Shown here: in pieces, positions 33,272-44,531 of the stretch | How the letters are laid out: every line of letters starts with the position of its first letter | Numbering within the stretch: position 1 is the first letter of the stretch | Origin: Maratus speciosus | Lineage: Eukaryota > Arthropoda > Arachnida > Araneae > Salticidae | Reading direction: 5' to 3' | DNA: 64,000 nt | Assembly: GCA_963932465.1 (NCBI GenBank) | Contig: OZ010800.1 | Location: forward strand, 36,322,352-36,386,351 | The notes under the pieces: model-generated | What the model was told of the DNA's origin: nothing | Databases searched by the model: none | The model's input: the letters and a program-made list of their open reading frames with translations, nothing else | Made by a program: the position numbers and the translations under genes

Positions 33272-34373
33272 CAGTAAAACCTCTCAATAGCGGGCACCTC
33301 GGAACCGTGGAATTTGTCCGACGTTCGGAGGTGTCTGCTTTTCTGAGGTATAAGTGTATAAAAATTTTGCATATTTTCAATAAAAAAATGTGTTTCCTAA
33401 ATAGTGGTGTCCTTTATTTAGGATTGTCCGTTATGGAGATTTTATTGCAAAGCCTTCATACGAACAGTTGTCTTTAGCGAACACTCACCTTTATCAATAT
33501 ACAGTAAAACCTCCCTAAAGCGACCACTTCCGTTCCAATAAAAATTGGTCGCTCCGAAAGGTGGTCTATTAATGGAGGTCATGTTAAAATCTAGAATTTA
33601 ATTGTTGAAAAAATGTAACAATTAATGTTACTAAAATTATATTTTTCAAATTAAGAAAACATATGAAAATTTAAGTATAAAAACAAAAGTTAATTACATA
33701 AGTTAATTACTGCAGAGTTTAAAAAATGAATACATTGATGTTTGCTTTGCTTTTATGGTTTATCTACTATAAATTTTATTCCCAAGTCCTTTCGAAATTC
33801 AATAAATAAATGCATTTTTTTTTTTTTTTTTTTTTTTTGTCTGGAACGAATTTTGACGATTTCATTACTTTATCTATTCCTTTGAGAGTTTCCTGACAGA
33901 ATAGGGCAGGGGAGTTTATGGACCGTCATCCTTAATGTGTCATCAGAGTTAAATTCATTGCCTAAAATGGAACAAAGGGGTTTAAACACTTAAAAGTTAC
34001 CGGAATAAATAAAAATTCTAAACTTAGTTTAGAAGTTTGATAAATAATGCGCTCTCCGGAATTATTATTCTAATAAAACCTTTTTCAAGCGACCCGGAAA
34101 AAACGGAATTTGTTTCATTTTCTTCAAAGAAATGGGTCCCTTATGGAGGGAGTTCAACTGGGGTGGTCTCTGAATAGAGGTAAAATTAGTATTGAGCTTA
34201 TGGGAATAAATTTCGTACCATGAAAAAATGGTCGTTCAGGGGGTGGTCGCTTAATGGAGGTGGTCGCACAGGGAGGTTTCACTGTATATATATTTACCTC
34301 ATAAGAGCTAACACAATCGAATAGCAGACAGATTCAGCGTTCTGAAGGTGCCCGCGATTAAGAGTTTTTACTG
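33272..34373. mobile_element. Pogo/Tigger-like MITE (outer)
   Basis: The left end CAGTAAAACCTCTCAATAGC and right end (complement CAGTAAAAACTCTTAATCGC) match over ~35 bp, including GCGGGCACCT. They are flanked by TA (33270-33271, 34374-34375). The CAGT..AA-CTC terminus is characteristic of pogo/Tigger elements. Without the inner insertion it is ~320 bp and non-coding. Confidence 0.75.
33502..34284. mobile_element. Pogo/Tigger-like MITE (inner, nested in the outer one)
   Basis: The left end CAGTAAAACCTCCCTAAAGC and right end (complement CAGTGAAACCTCCCTGTGCG) both continue into CGACCA. They are flanked by TA (33500-33501, 34285-34286). It is 783 bp with a T run near 33816 and non-coding. It sits inside the outer MITE of the same broad type. 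Confidence 0.78.
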
Positions 34374-37124
34374 TATTTAAAATTTTTTGTACTTAACTTT
34401 TAATCTTATTCTACTTTTTAGTTCAAAATACTGATTATAACCAATATACAATGTCGAAACCCATTTAACGTATAAGCTTTAAAAAAATTGCATATCGAAT
34501 TTGGGGCAACAAAAATCGTAGGTGGTGGGGGGCGGGGGGGGGGGGACATGTCAAAGTTTACCCTTGCTTTAATCAAGTCCTTCTAGAAAAATTCCAACTC
34601 TGCATTGTGATTCAGTAAATATAGAATAATTCAGCTTTAAGTACAAAATCTAGTTATGCTTAAGTACATATAGTATAAAATTCTATCTTTTTACTGATAT
34701 TCATTTTAAATTTCAGATTTCTTTTTTACTAAAAATAATCAAAAAATCAATATTATAATTGATTTCAAATGAAATATAGCTGTATATATTTACCGTATTT
34801 TTACAATTATGTTAACAGCACATAATTACATGAATTTAAGAATTTACAAATAATCATTATGACTAATACAGAGATAAGGCGAGAACATTTTCTAAATCGT
34901 TAAATAAGAAGATTTATTGAAGACCCCAACAAAATTTTCTCCGCTTTACGTCTACAGATTTCAGACGATTTCTGATGAGTCTTCAAATTGTGGTGTGAAT
35001 CACCGGGCTTGAAAATGAAAACATCTGAAGTTGACTACTTTCAGTATAGGAAGTAGAATATTTCTAAAATGCTCGGAAACAACAAAAGTATATAGCAGAA
35101 GGAAGAAATAGATTTCATGACCGGATTTGAGTTTTATCAGTCAAAACAGTTTAATCTAATAAATGAAGACAAGTAATTCGCTGTATGTATGGGGGAATTA
35201 ATGATATGGGTAAATGGGAGGATTTTCGAATTATATTCTTTTAAATAACTTAAAATTTATCACGGTGTATAAAATCTGAGACGCAAGAAAACGTCATCAG
35301 ACATGAAAAGCATACATAATAAATAAAAATTAAATAAGGATGTTTACTATAAAGAGTTGGGAATTTCAGTACATATCACATATTAAACCTATGGGAAATG
35401 TAAAACTGATGTGAACGTTACAAATGCTGTCGCATTAAATGCTTATAAAAATATTGTATACATAAATAAAACCCATATAAAAGGTACTCCTGTGTAATAA
35501 TTACTCTAAGAAAACGCTGTTAAGATAGCCTTGATGGTAATTAAGAAATTATGAGCCGATCAACAGGTGCTGTCACTGCTATTTTTAAAGTAATGGCGTG
35601 CGAGTAGACAGAAAAAGAAGGCTTAGGATGGTGTATCTCAATAGATTCAGTAACAACTAATACACCATGCAGACTTGCCAAAACTTATTTTAAGGATAAC
35701 ATCGGATGTAAAATAATACAGAAACATGATTGCAGATGATTTGAATAGTAGAAATTTAAATATTAGCAAGATAAAATTTTAACATGGAAATCCCATAGGC
35801 AAAATGCTTTAAACAAATTTTGGCATAACTCAGGAACTAATAAAACTATAGACTCGTGTGAGGTCTCTATTTAAAGAGAAAACATTCGCAGAGAGTTTTC
35901 AATACATAGTGAAGGGTCCACTTACCTGAAAAAGGTGTGATTATTCCAAAATCACATCCACCCAGGCGACGTCCGGATCGGAAGCTACGTTAGTATCCGT
36001 GAGTTCAGCAGACTTGATATTTAAAAAAGAAAATCCCTTTGCACATCCGGCTAGCTCTGTTAAAAGAATGGAATATTTCCATCCTAAAAACATAGCCCGC
36101 CAGACAACAGCTCTCTTTACCTGCTTTGACGAGACGAAGAACACTATATTATTGTTATTGCTTGACACCTTTCATTAATATGGAATATCACTATGTCGAT
36201 ACGGATTAAATCCTGGAACTTCACATTCCGCAAAAACCGAATCAAGTCAAAATAAATTATTAGTTAAAATGTACGCGTAGATAAAACAAACGCTCAATTT
36301 GAATTACAAACGAACATCCAATTCGAACGAAAGGCATCTAAAACGCATGCGCAACTAGAGTGCCCCCTGGTGGTTAATGCGGAACGGAGTTACAAAGTGT
36401 CTTAAAAGTAGACACTTGCAGATTTTTTAGACACCTTTCTCAGTTCGTTTACACCATGATCATAGTAAGACACTTATATGTTTTAAATTAAGACATCTAT
36501 CATAACTGAATTTTCAGATTCAGATACTTAAGTGTCTGAAATATCTTTTCAGTCACATATGTGTCTTAATTTAAGACGCCTCTATTTGCAGTGTATGCAA
36601 GATTGGTCCGCCGAAAGCGCATTTTGTTTCAGCAGGAACAATGCCAAACGGCACGTGGTCCAGAGGACCAAGGACAAGTTTGCACAGTTGGACAGCGTCG
36701 AAATTCTCCAACACCCCGCTTATATTCCAGACGTGGTTCCGTCCGATTATGGCCTCTTTAGATCAATATAACACATTTTCAAGGGCCGCCAATTTTAATC
36801 TTTTAATGAAGTTGAAGAAGCATGTCAAGAGTTTTTGGATTCCAAGAAACCGCCATGGTACTTCCAGCAAACCGGAATCTGTCAGAATGATGGCAGTAAG
36901 TAGTGGACTATGATGGTCTCTACTTTGAAGAATAGTCCTTGTTGCTTTTGTTATTAATTTGCGCATAACAACGCAACTTTCACAAATTTCCCAGAACTTT
37001 TTGCTCAACCTAGTAAGTTAATCTTTGAACTCAGCGGCTAAACCCGGCTACATATTTTCCGCAGTTTTCAGCGAAGTAAGCAAACCATCCTTTATTACGT
37101 AGGTCACGGTCATAACATTAGTTT

Positions 37125-38095
37125 GAAAGAGTCACTTAAAAAATTCTTCCATTACTCTTAAAATATTCTTCTTACTATTTTCTTCCACTTACTTCTTGAG
37201 ATTCTCGAGAGATTTTGAAATATATTTTAAATTTGCTCAGAAATCTTCCAGTAAGCACTAAACATAAAATCGCAGAAATTCTGAACGAGATTCCTTCGTG
37301 AAAACAGGAAAGGCACATCATTTTCTGCCTTGTAAATCGGAAATCGAAAAAATTTGAATATAATAAACTGGAACTTAGAATATTTATACGTTTGCCGATT
37401 CAAAACTAGAGATGTCAAGCAAAGTAACAAAGAACCAAGAAGCTATATATGAAATCAAATATCAGATTTTATTCCATAGATAAAGATTACTGTTTAGTGT
37501 CCAATAAATAATTTCCATCTTAAAATTTCCTTTTAATAAACTTAAAAAATTAACAGTAATAAAATCATTTAGTTTGAAAAAGCGCCTTGAAATATTCTTT
37601 CGCTATTCTTAAAATATTGTTTCACTATACTTTTAGTATTCTTCCTACTATTTTCTACCACTTACTTCTCAAAATTGACGAACAATTTAGAAATATATTT
37701 AAATCTGTTTAGTAATTTTCTTCCCATAGGCAGAAAAATAAAAGCGGAGAAATTCTGAGTAAAATCCTACGTGAAACAGGAAAGAAAATCATTTTCTGCT
37801 TTGTCAACCTAAAATCGAAAGAAAGTGAATATAATAACTGAATCTTTAAAATATTTATTACCTAAATTTATCGATTCAAAATTAGATGATGTTAAGCAAT
37901 GTAATAGGGAACTATAGGCTTTATATATGAAATCAAGAGTGATTTTTAATTTCATATATGAAAATTACTTTACTGTTTAGTGTCCAATAAGTAATTTCTA
38001 AACGAAAATTCATTTTTAAAAATTTTAACAATGAACAGTAATAACATCACTAAACTTTGTAAAAGTCCCAGATATTCTTTCAATATTCTTAAAAT
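37125..38095 (+). repeat. Two copies of a ~430-530 bp repeated unit
   Basis: Unit 1 (37125-37560) and unit 2 (37561-38095) share TTCTTCCACTTACTTCT-type words, GAAATTCTGA and GTTTAGTGTCCAATAA in the same order. More copies lie at 43124-43394 with 44424-44530 (one unit split by insertions), 45270-45660 and 52010-52290. It is a diverged tandem or dispersed family with no coding frame. Confidence 0.6.
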
Positions 38096-38564
38096 CAGGG
38101 TTCGACAAATGCAGTCGCCAGATCGCCATTGACGACTAAATTAATTAAAATGGCGACTGAAAGCATTAAAATTAAATGATCTAACGATAATTCACTTAAG
38201 CTGCTCTTTACTCTATTATTATAAGCCATAGAAAGCTATAGGTAGGGGGTAATTTGAATTTTTAAAAAATCCAAACACAGAAAAGAACATATGCCAGAAA
38301 CTAAAATGCAAAAAGTAGGAAAATTCAAAATTTGAAGAACCATGACTGAAAAAATATTTGTAAAATTCTTATCTAAGGTAAAGTGCCATTGAGTCAGTGT
38401 TTTAAGTAATTTCTTTCAAAATAATTTTCTTGAAAAAAAAGTTTTTAGTAAAGAACAGTTATTTTTCATGTTATTGCATACTTTATTTATTCAAACTTTG
38501 TAATGTATATTTCCTTTTTTTTAGAGTTATATAATTCTGATAAGTTTCGTTGAGAAACTTAACT

Positions 38565-38840
38565 TATGTTACCTTTCTAAATTAATTTATTGAATTAAAT
38601 TGAACAGTTAAGGCAATATTCAAGATATACTATGATTACAAAGTTTGAATCAATTTCATAAAAAATTTATATTACCTTTCTGAAATAATTTATGGAATTG
38701 AATTGAAGTATTAAGGCAACATTCGATATATATAGATATACTATGATTATTAAGTTTGAATCAATTCATTAAAAAAATTATAATACCTTTCTAAATTAAT
38801 TTATTGAATTGAATTGAATTGAAGAGTTAAGGCAATAATG
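38565..38840 (+). repeat. ~120-bp AT-rich tandem repeat
   Basis: Units contain TAAATTAATTTATTGAATTGAATTG-like sequence followed by AAGGCAATATTC and TGATTATTAAGTTTGAATCA. Two to three diverged units occur here and another at 42880-42975, on the far side of the TA-flanked element. That element therefore inserted inside the array. Confidence 0.6.
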
Positions 38841-39375
38841 AATATAGGGTAACTCCGGGAGAGTCGCCGCATACGGGATAGATGCCGCACCCCTTGTATT
38901 TCTTGTAATTATGGATAGATGGTCGTCAAACGCACAGTATAGGTGCGCAATGAGATTGTTTTAACCAGTGTATAGCGCGAATTCCATTTCGATGTTTACT
39001 TGTAGAAGTACAATCCTTAATTTGACGTAAGTGCATGATTTCACTGTCCAAACTTTTAAACACGTTATGTTTAAATACTTTTCATACACTAATTACTAAA
39101 TGCATGCATGATTTCGAAGTCAAAACTAAGGTGTAGGGTTTGTATAGGGTACTATGTGTATGGTTACGCGATTCCCCTTAGCGATGGCAGGTAACTATGA
39201 TGGCCGACGTCTGCACCATGCAAAATAGGATACATGCCGTACTGCTATTCCGGTGTACATACCGCAGTTTTTATTGTACAGGATTATTAAGTGTTTTTAA
39301 CTTTTCCTTTTTTTTTTTTGCATAGACTAACCATATTAGGCATGTTATCAAGTTTACTAAAACCAATGGAGAAAA

Positions 39376-39487
39376 AGGGGGAAATAAAAAGTGATAAGGA
39401 CAAGAAAGATACAGGGGAAAATAAAAAGTAAGAAGGGCAAGAATGATGCAGGGGAAAATAAAAAGTAAGAAGGACAAGAAAGATGCA
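39376..39487 (+). repeat. ~38-bp minisatellite, three units
   Basis: GGGGAAAATAAAAAGTAAGA with AGGACAAGAAAGATGCA is repeated three times with few changes. The minus-strand frames of 68 residues (39271-39493) reflect this repeat and are not genes. Confidence 0.65.
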
Positions 39488-39683
39488 AGTCAAGATGATA
39501 ATAATAAAAAATTGGATTACGCGTAACGCAGACGTTTTTTGAAAGAAATGTTTAGAAAACTACTCCAAAAAAGAGGAAGTGTAATTGGCTTCATAGCATC
39601 ATGTGTTTAAACGTAATTACATAAACACTGTACTTTTTCGACACTTTTTCTGTAGATTATAGTCGAAAAAACAGGTTTCATAA

Positions 39684-39883
39684 CCCATTCGGGACCATAG
39701 GTGCATATAAGCACCTCCATAAAGAGCTTACAAAATTTGTTTCTGGCACCAGTAAAAAAGAAAAGTAATATTTGCTTTGTTTAATTAAATCATTTTCATA
39801 ATTATTTAAGTAAAGGTAACTTCTTTTAAAAAAGTGGTACTAACCGAATAAAATTTGCGTAAAAGCCACCGGTCCCGAGAGGG
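39684..39883. mobile_element. PiggyBac-like MITE (200 bp)
   Basis: The ends CCCATTCGGGACC and the complement of GGTCCCGAGAGGG match in inverted orientation. TTAA follows on the right (39884-39887) and a TTAA-like ATAA precedes on the left. TTAA targets with CCC-starting ends fit piggyBac-type elements. Assignment is tentative because of the imperfect left duplication. Confidence 0.45.
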
Positions 39884-40559
39884 TTAACAAATAAATTATG
39901 TCAACACAATTTTACTTTTTTTCTTTTTCTTTTCTAATACATTGATGTTATGTTGTTGCTGAAATAGCAATTAAAATTTAATGTAATAAAAATAAGTCGG
40001 TAATTTTAATAGTGAAAGTAGGCAACAATTATAAATTTGAATCTACTAATATGTTTTATTGTACTCATTTAGTTTCATTTTGTTATTACATCGTTAATTA
40101 TAGTCCAGTTATGAATATATTTTTTAAATAATTTGATTAATAATTTCATTCTGTTCTTATTACAAGCGCAGCATAACTACCGCACAAGTGCGGCGTCTCA
40201 GCCTGAATGTACCGGTGACGCGCCGCAGTGTAATGTTTCAGAAAAAAAAAAAATGTTAAAAAATATTAATAATTTGTTTTGAGATTTTTTGTCGCAGTAC
40301 ATGCGTTGTATATTTATCATTAAACAACACAGCATGATTTTTTTTTTTTATGTCCACCATGGGACTTTATACACAAATTAAAAAAGTCCTTCCGGCCAGT
40401 GCCGGGAGGAAGAGGTAGCTTTCAGAATCCTTATTTAAAAAAAGCCAACTTATATCATGCAAACACACGAAGCTCAATTTAGTGGAAACCGAATATAGGA
40501 GATTCAATACTAATTTTTATCAATATAATGAATGAGAATTTCGCGAAATTAGTCAGCTT

Positions 40560-42650
40560 TATCCAAGCTGCTTTTCTTTAAAGTAACTTATATTTGGCTG
40601 CCAAATTCGGCAATTTCTTAAAGTGCCTGTCATTTTAAGACAACAAGGTGGATGAGGCTAAGCAGTGAACTTGGTCGAGACCTTAGTAATTGCTGTGCCC
40701 ATGCTCACTCACATCGGAATCGGTTAATATATAGGAGTGCTGTCGCATGCAAAAAATCAGATTTTTCAAAATGTCACCCACAATAGAAATTGAAACTGCT
40801 ATATCTGAGCCATTTTTTAAGGTAAAGACAAACAAAAAATGCTCCTGAATCCTTATATCAAGATCAAATACTTAAGAAAGGAACCTTTTTTAATTTCTAA
40901 TTTTTTTGCACCTCACTTTAAATATATATATATTTTTTAATTTAATGGCCGCCATTTTGAAACAAGATGGCTGATGAATCTGGCCAGCGAACTTGGTCGA
41001 GGTGTTGATGTATACTATCCTTATGCCTTCTTACATCGAAATAGGCGAATACGTGTGTTATCGCGTGACAAATACAAGATCGTTCCAAAATGTTAGCCAT
41101 GCTAGAAATTCAAAGTGCTATAAATCAACAATTTTTAAGATATCAACAAAAGAACAAATTTTCAGAAACAAAAACTGCTCCGGAATCTTTGTATCAAGGC
41201 CAAACACATAAAAAAATCTTTTTCATTTTCCAATTTTTTAATACCTCATTTTGAATTTTAAATTTAATTTTTTTTAAATGGCAACCCTTTTGAAACAAGA
41301 TGGCGAATGAAGGTGGCCAACGAACTCGGTCGAGACATTGGTATGTACTATGTACAGACCAAGTTACATCCAAATAGGTTCATAAATACGCCTGTTATCG
41401 CGTGACAAAAATCAGGTCGTTTTAAAATGTCAGCCACAAGAGAAATTCAAAATGCTATTACTCAGCCATTACAAAAAAAAAAAAATCTTTTTCATTTTCC
41501 AATTTTTTGGTATCTCATTTAATTTTTTTTATTTTTTTATTTTTTTAAATGGCCGCCATTTTGAAACAAGATGGCGGATGAAGCTGGCCAACGAACTCGG
41601 TCGAGATATTTGTATGTACTATGTACACACCAAGGTACATCCAAGTCGGTTCATAAATACGCCTGTTATTACGTGAGAAAAATCAGGACGTTTCAAAATG
41701 TCAGCCACGCTAGAAATTCAAAATGCTATAACTCAGCCATTTCTTAAGATATAGACGAAACAAAAACTGCTCCCGAATCTTTTTATCAAGGTCAAACACA
41801 TAAGAAGAAAATATTTTTTCTATTTTCAATTTTTGGTACCACATTTCAAATTTAAATTTTTCTTAAAAATTTAAATGGCCGCCATTTTTAAACAAGATGG
41901 TGGGTGAAGCTGGACAACGAACCCGGTCGAGACATTGGTATGTACTATGTATAAACGAAGTTACATCCAAATCGGTTCATAAATACGCCTTTTATCGCAT
42001 GACAAATTTCAGGACGTTTCAAAATGTCAGCCACGCTAGAAATTCAAAATGCTATAACTCAGCCATTTTTTAAGATATAGACGAAACAAAAACTGCTCCG
42101 AAATCTTTGTATAATGGTCAAATACATAAGAAAAAAATATTTTTCCATTTTCAATTTTTTGGTACCACATTTCAAATTTTAAATTTTTAAAAATTTTTTA
42201 AATGGCCGCCATTTTGAAACAAAATGGCGGATGAAGCTGGCCAACGAACTCGGTTGAGATATTGGTATGTACTATGTACACACCGAATTACATCCAAATC
42301 GGTTCATAAATACGCCTTTTATCGCGTGACAAAATTCAGGACATTTCAAAATGTCAGCCACGCTAGAAATTCAAAATGCTATAACTCAGCCATTTTTTAA
42401 GATATAGACGAAACAAAAACTGCTCCGGAATCTTTGTATAAAGGTCAAATACATAAGAAAAAAATATTTTTTCATTTTTAATTTTTTGGTACCACATTTC
42501 AAGTTTTAAATTTTTTTAAAAATTTTAAATAGCCGCCATTTTGAAACAAAACGGCGGATGAAGCTGGCCAACGAACTCGGTCGAGACATTGGTATGTACT
42601 ATGTACACACTGAATTACATCGAAATCGGTTCATAATTACGGGAGTTACA
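40560..42650 (+). repeat. ~326-bp satellite array with paired CCGCCAT/ATGGCGG motifs
   Basis: The block containing GGCCGCCATTTTGAAACAAG and then ATGGCGGATGAAGCTGGCCA recurs near 40945, 41278, 41548, 41874, 42201 and 42527. Typical spacing is 326-333 bp, with one 270-bp unit carrying a deletion. The last three units are the most alike. An older unit lies near 40640. Part of a unit, inverted on itself, reappears at 53336-53520. No gene is present; the short frames here are chance. Confidence 0.8.
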
Positions 42651-43123
42651 GTGTGACATAGCTCATATATATATATATATATATATCAATTTTGAACGGA
42701 GGGTGGTTTCGGGGTCTGGGGGTCATGATCGATGAAAATATACCAAAATTTTTTGAAATCGCTTTCCTCCGAACGGCTGCAATAGGTAGCTTTTTTGTAA
42801 AGAAAGCTACCTAAAAAATGTGCGGCATAAATCCCGGAATTACCTTATTCTGATTTTTATTTGAAAGAATTCATAAAAAAGGTATATTACCTATCTAAAT
42901 TAATTTATTGAATTGAATTGAAGAATTAAGGCAATATTCAAGATATACAATGATTATTAAGTTTGAATCACGTCCTAAAAACTTTCATTTAATTTTTTAA
43001 TTAATTATTAAATTATTAGTTAACGGTGGAATTGGGGGGGAGTAGAAGGAGTGGAGTTATTTTTACTGGCGAAAAGAAAAAAAATTGTAGGATACCAGAT
43101 TTTTAAAAATTTGCAGAGCCCTG

Positions 43124-43394
43124 CTTAAAATATTCTTCCACAGCTCTAAAAATATTTTTCATACAATTTTCTTCCACTTACTTATCAAGATGGTCGAAAG
43201 ATTTAGAAATATATTCAAATTTGTCCAGTAATATTCCGACAATCGGAAAAATAAGAACGCAGAAGTTCTGACCTGAATCCTTCACGAAACAGGAAAGCAA
43301 AATCATTTTCTGCTTTGTCAATCGGAAATCGAAAGAATTTGAATATAATAACTGGAGCTTTAAAATATTTATACGTTTATTTATTCAAAACTAG
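43124..43394 (+). repeat. Continuation of the ~430-bp unit after the hAT insertion
   Basis: It resumes the unit interrupted at 38095 (CTTAAAATATTCTTCC onward) and is itself interrupted at ~43394. The remainder is at 44424-44530. Confidence 0.55.
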
Positions 43395-43512
43395 ACTCGC
43401 CTTATCCTAATCGCCTTTTAAAACTCGCCTTATCCAAAATTTAAGAAAAGTCACATTTTCTCTATCAGTCTATTCTATTGGTGAACCTGCATCAAAAAAG
43501 CACAACAATCTG

Positions 43513-43552
<40 letters not shown>

Positions 43553-43670
43553 ACGTTCTATCTTTTAGTTCTGGCATTGTAAAATCTTGGTTTACAATGA
43601 AAACCAATGTACGCAGTCAGAGGTTTTTCACGATTTCCCAAAATTTGGTTTTCTGGGTAAGGCGAGTTTT
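43394..43670. mobile_element. Small foldback MITE with ACTCGCCTTATCC ends
   Basis: ACTCGCCTTATCC occurs twice on the left (43394, 43421), and its complement-like GGGTAAGGCGAGT lies on the right (43656-43668). It contains an A run of ~40 bases near 43510-43551. The right half resembles 54385-54500. TSD not resolved. Confidence 0.5.
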
Positions 43671-43694
43671 AAAATTCACGTCCTCTGTATAGGA

Positions 43695-44423
43695 CAGAGT
43701 CGGCGAACCTATGGCATGTGTGCCACTTTCGGCACGCCAAAGAATAATTTTGGCACGGCGCGGCGTTAGTTATAATTATGTCTCTAAATGAGGATACAAC
43801 GATTTTATACAAAATACACGAACTTAGATGATCTGATTCGATTCTAAATTCGATTAATTGCAAATTGAAGAATTTTAATCGTATTCAATATGGTTTCGAA
43901 AATTTATCAAACAAAGAAAACTATCAAAATAGAAAGATTATTACCGATGGCAAATTATAGCAACTTGGAAATTAATTTCAGATCTATTTAAATAAACTGC
44001 TTTTTTTTCAAATTTTAATACTCTTTTCTACTATTTATATCTGTGAGTCATCATTTTCGCAAATGTATAATACAAAAAATTAAATAGAGAGTGGTTGCCA
44101 TATTAAATTCATTTAGTTTGCATTCTGTTGAAATTAACTGAGCATGAAAACGATATTAATTATTTTTCATCCAAGATACAACAATTAATCAAATTATGTT
44201 TTTAATTAATTTCTAAAATATAATTGTTTCTATAATTGTTGCAGTGTAATACTTACATGTATGTTACTCATTTTAGGAAATATCTTAATAAGTAATTTTC
44301 AAGTACTTCTTATTCATTATATTTCAAGCCATTAAATTTGTTTTTTAGTTGGCACGTCAAGGTCAAGAAAATATTTTTTGAAAAAAAATTGGCACGCGAC
44401 TATAAAAAGGTTCGCCAACCCTG
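43695..44423. mobile_element. hAT-type MITE (729 bp)
   Basis: The left end CAGAGTCGGCGAACCTATGG and right end (complement CAGGGTTGGCGAACCTTTTT) share GGCGAACC. They are flanked by GTATAGGA (43687-43694) and GTATAGGT (44424-44431), a 7 of 8 match to a hAT target duplication. Subterminal GGCACGCC and GGCACGCG words face inward. It is non-coding. Confidence 0.75.
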
Positions 44424-44531
44424 GTATAGGTAATCAAGTCTAATATTTGATTTCATATGTAGATATTAATGTTTAGTGCCCAATAAGTTATTTTCACCCG
44501 AAAATTTCCTTTTAAAAAACTTAAAGCAAAC

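Larger units (their letters stand above)
32074..36593. mobile_element. CACTG-ended, TA-flanked element with subterminal repeats (4.5 kb)
   Basis: It begins CACTGTAAACTGAAATGTC and ends in the complement of CACTGCAAATAGAGGCGTC. TA lies on both sides (32072-32073, 36594-36595), and the mariner coding sequence resumes across it. Both ends are crowded with the word GTGTCTGAA/GTGTCTTAA in both orientations (32090-32300; 36395-36575). The left array also contains a ~110-bp internal duplication. No transposase frame was found. The interior holds two nested pogo-like MITEs and a G run at 34525. Superfamily is unassigned; TA duplication suggests Tc1/mariner-like mobilisation. Confidence 0.7.
31995..36771 (+). 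pseudogene. Mariner transposase relic in two pieces
   Basis: The piece at ~31995-32073 encodes GRAINAELYCQQMDRAYDKL, typical of the segment before the second catalytic Asp of mariner transposases. After the inserted element, 36594-36771 resumes with a FQQ-type stretch, then AKRHVVQRTKDKFAQLDSV and a YIPDVVPSDYGLF motif, which carries the third catalytic Asp region in this family. The second catalytic site reads NNAKRH instead of the usual DNARPH, and the frame changes just before it (an extra base near 36638). Together with the loss of the N-terminal DNA-binding half, it cannot make a working enzyme. Confidence 0.75.
31935..37013 (+). mobile_element. Internally deleted mariner, split by a 4.5-kb insertion
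   Basis: The termini TTAGGTTGAGCAAAATGTTC (31935 on) and the complement at 36983-37013 (AGGTTGAGCAAAAAGTTC) match in inverted orientation for ~28 bp. Both are flanked by TA (31933-31934, 37014-37015). Only ~560 bp of mariner sequence remains: 31935-32073 and 36594-37013. The left terminus runs almost directly into the C-terminal half of the transposase, so the 5' part was already lost. The CACTG element then inserted at a TA in the remaining coding sequence. Confidence 0.8.
38847..42845. mobile_element. TA-flanked element with GGTAAYTCCGGGA termini (4.0 kb)
   Basis: The left terminus GGGTAACTCCGGGAGAGTCG and the complement of the right terminus (AGGTAATTCCGGGATTTATG) share GGTAA-TCCGGGA and, a little further in, ATGCCGCAC. 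TA lies on each side (38845-38846, 42846-42847). No intact transposase is visible. It carries the 39376 minisatellite, a small MITE and the 326-bp satellite. Confidence 0.6.
38096..43123. mobile_element. Non-autonomous hAT element, 5.0 kb, perfect 8-bp TSD
   Basis: The left end CAGGGTTCGACAAAT and right end (complement CAGGGCTCTGCAAAT) are hAT-type termini. They are flanked by an exact 8-bp duplication CTTAAAAT (38088-38095 and 43124-43131). It is inserted in a copy of the ~430-bp unit, which continues on both sides. No transposase frame remains. The interior holds an AT-rich ~123-bp tandem repeat and a TA-flanked element bearing a 326-bp satellite. Confidence 0.85.

Noticed and set aside
35941..36168. 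75-residue minus-strand frame inside the CACTG element
   Set aside because: It has no transposase motif and is too short to be the missing transposase.
39271..39493. Two 68-residue minus-strand frames
   Set aside because: They translate the 38-bp minisatellite and a homopolymer; no gene.
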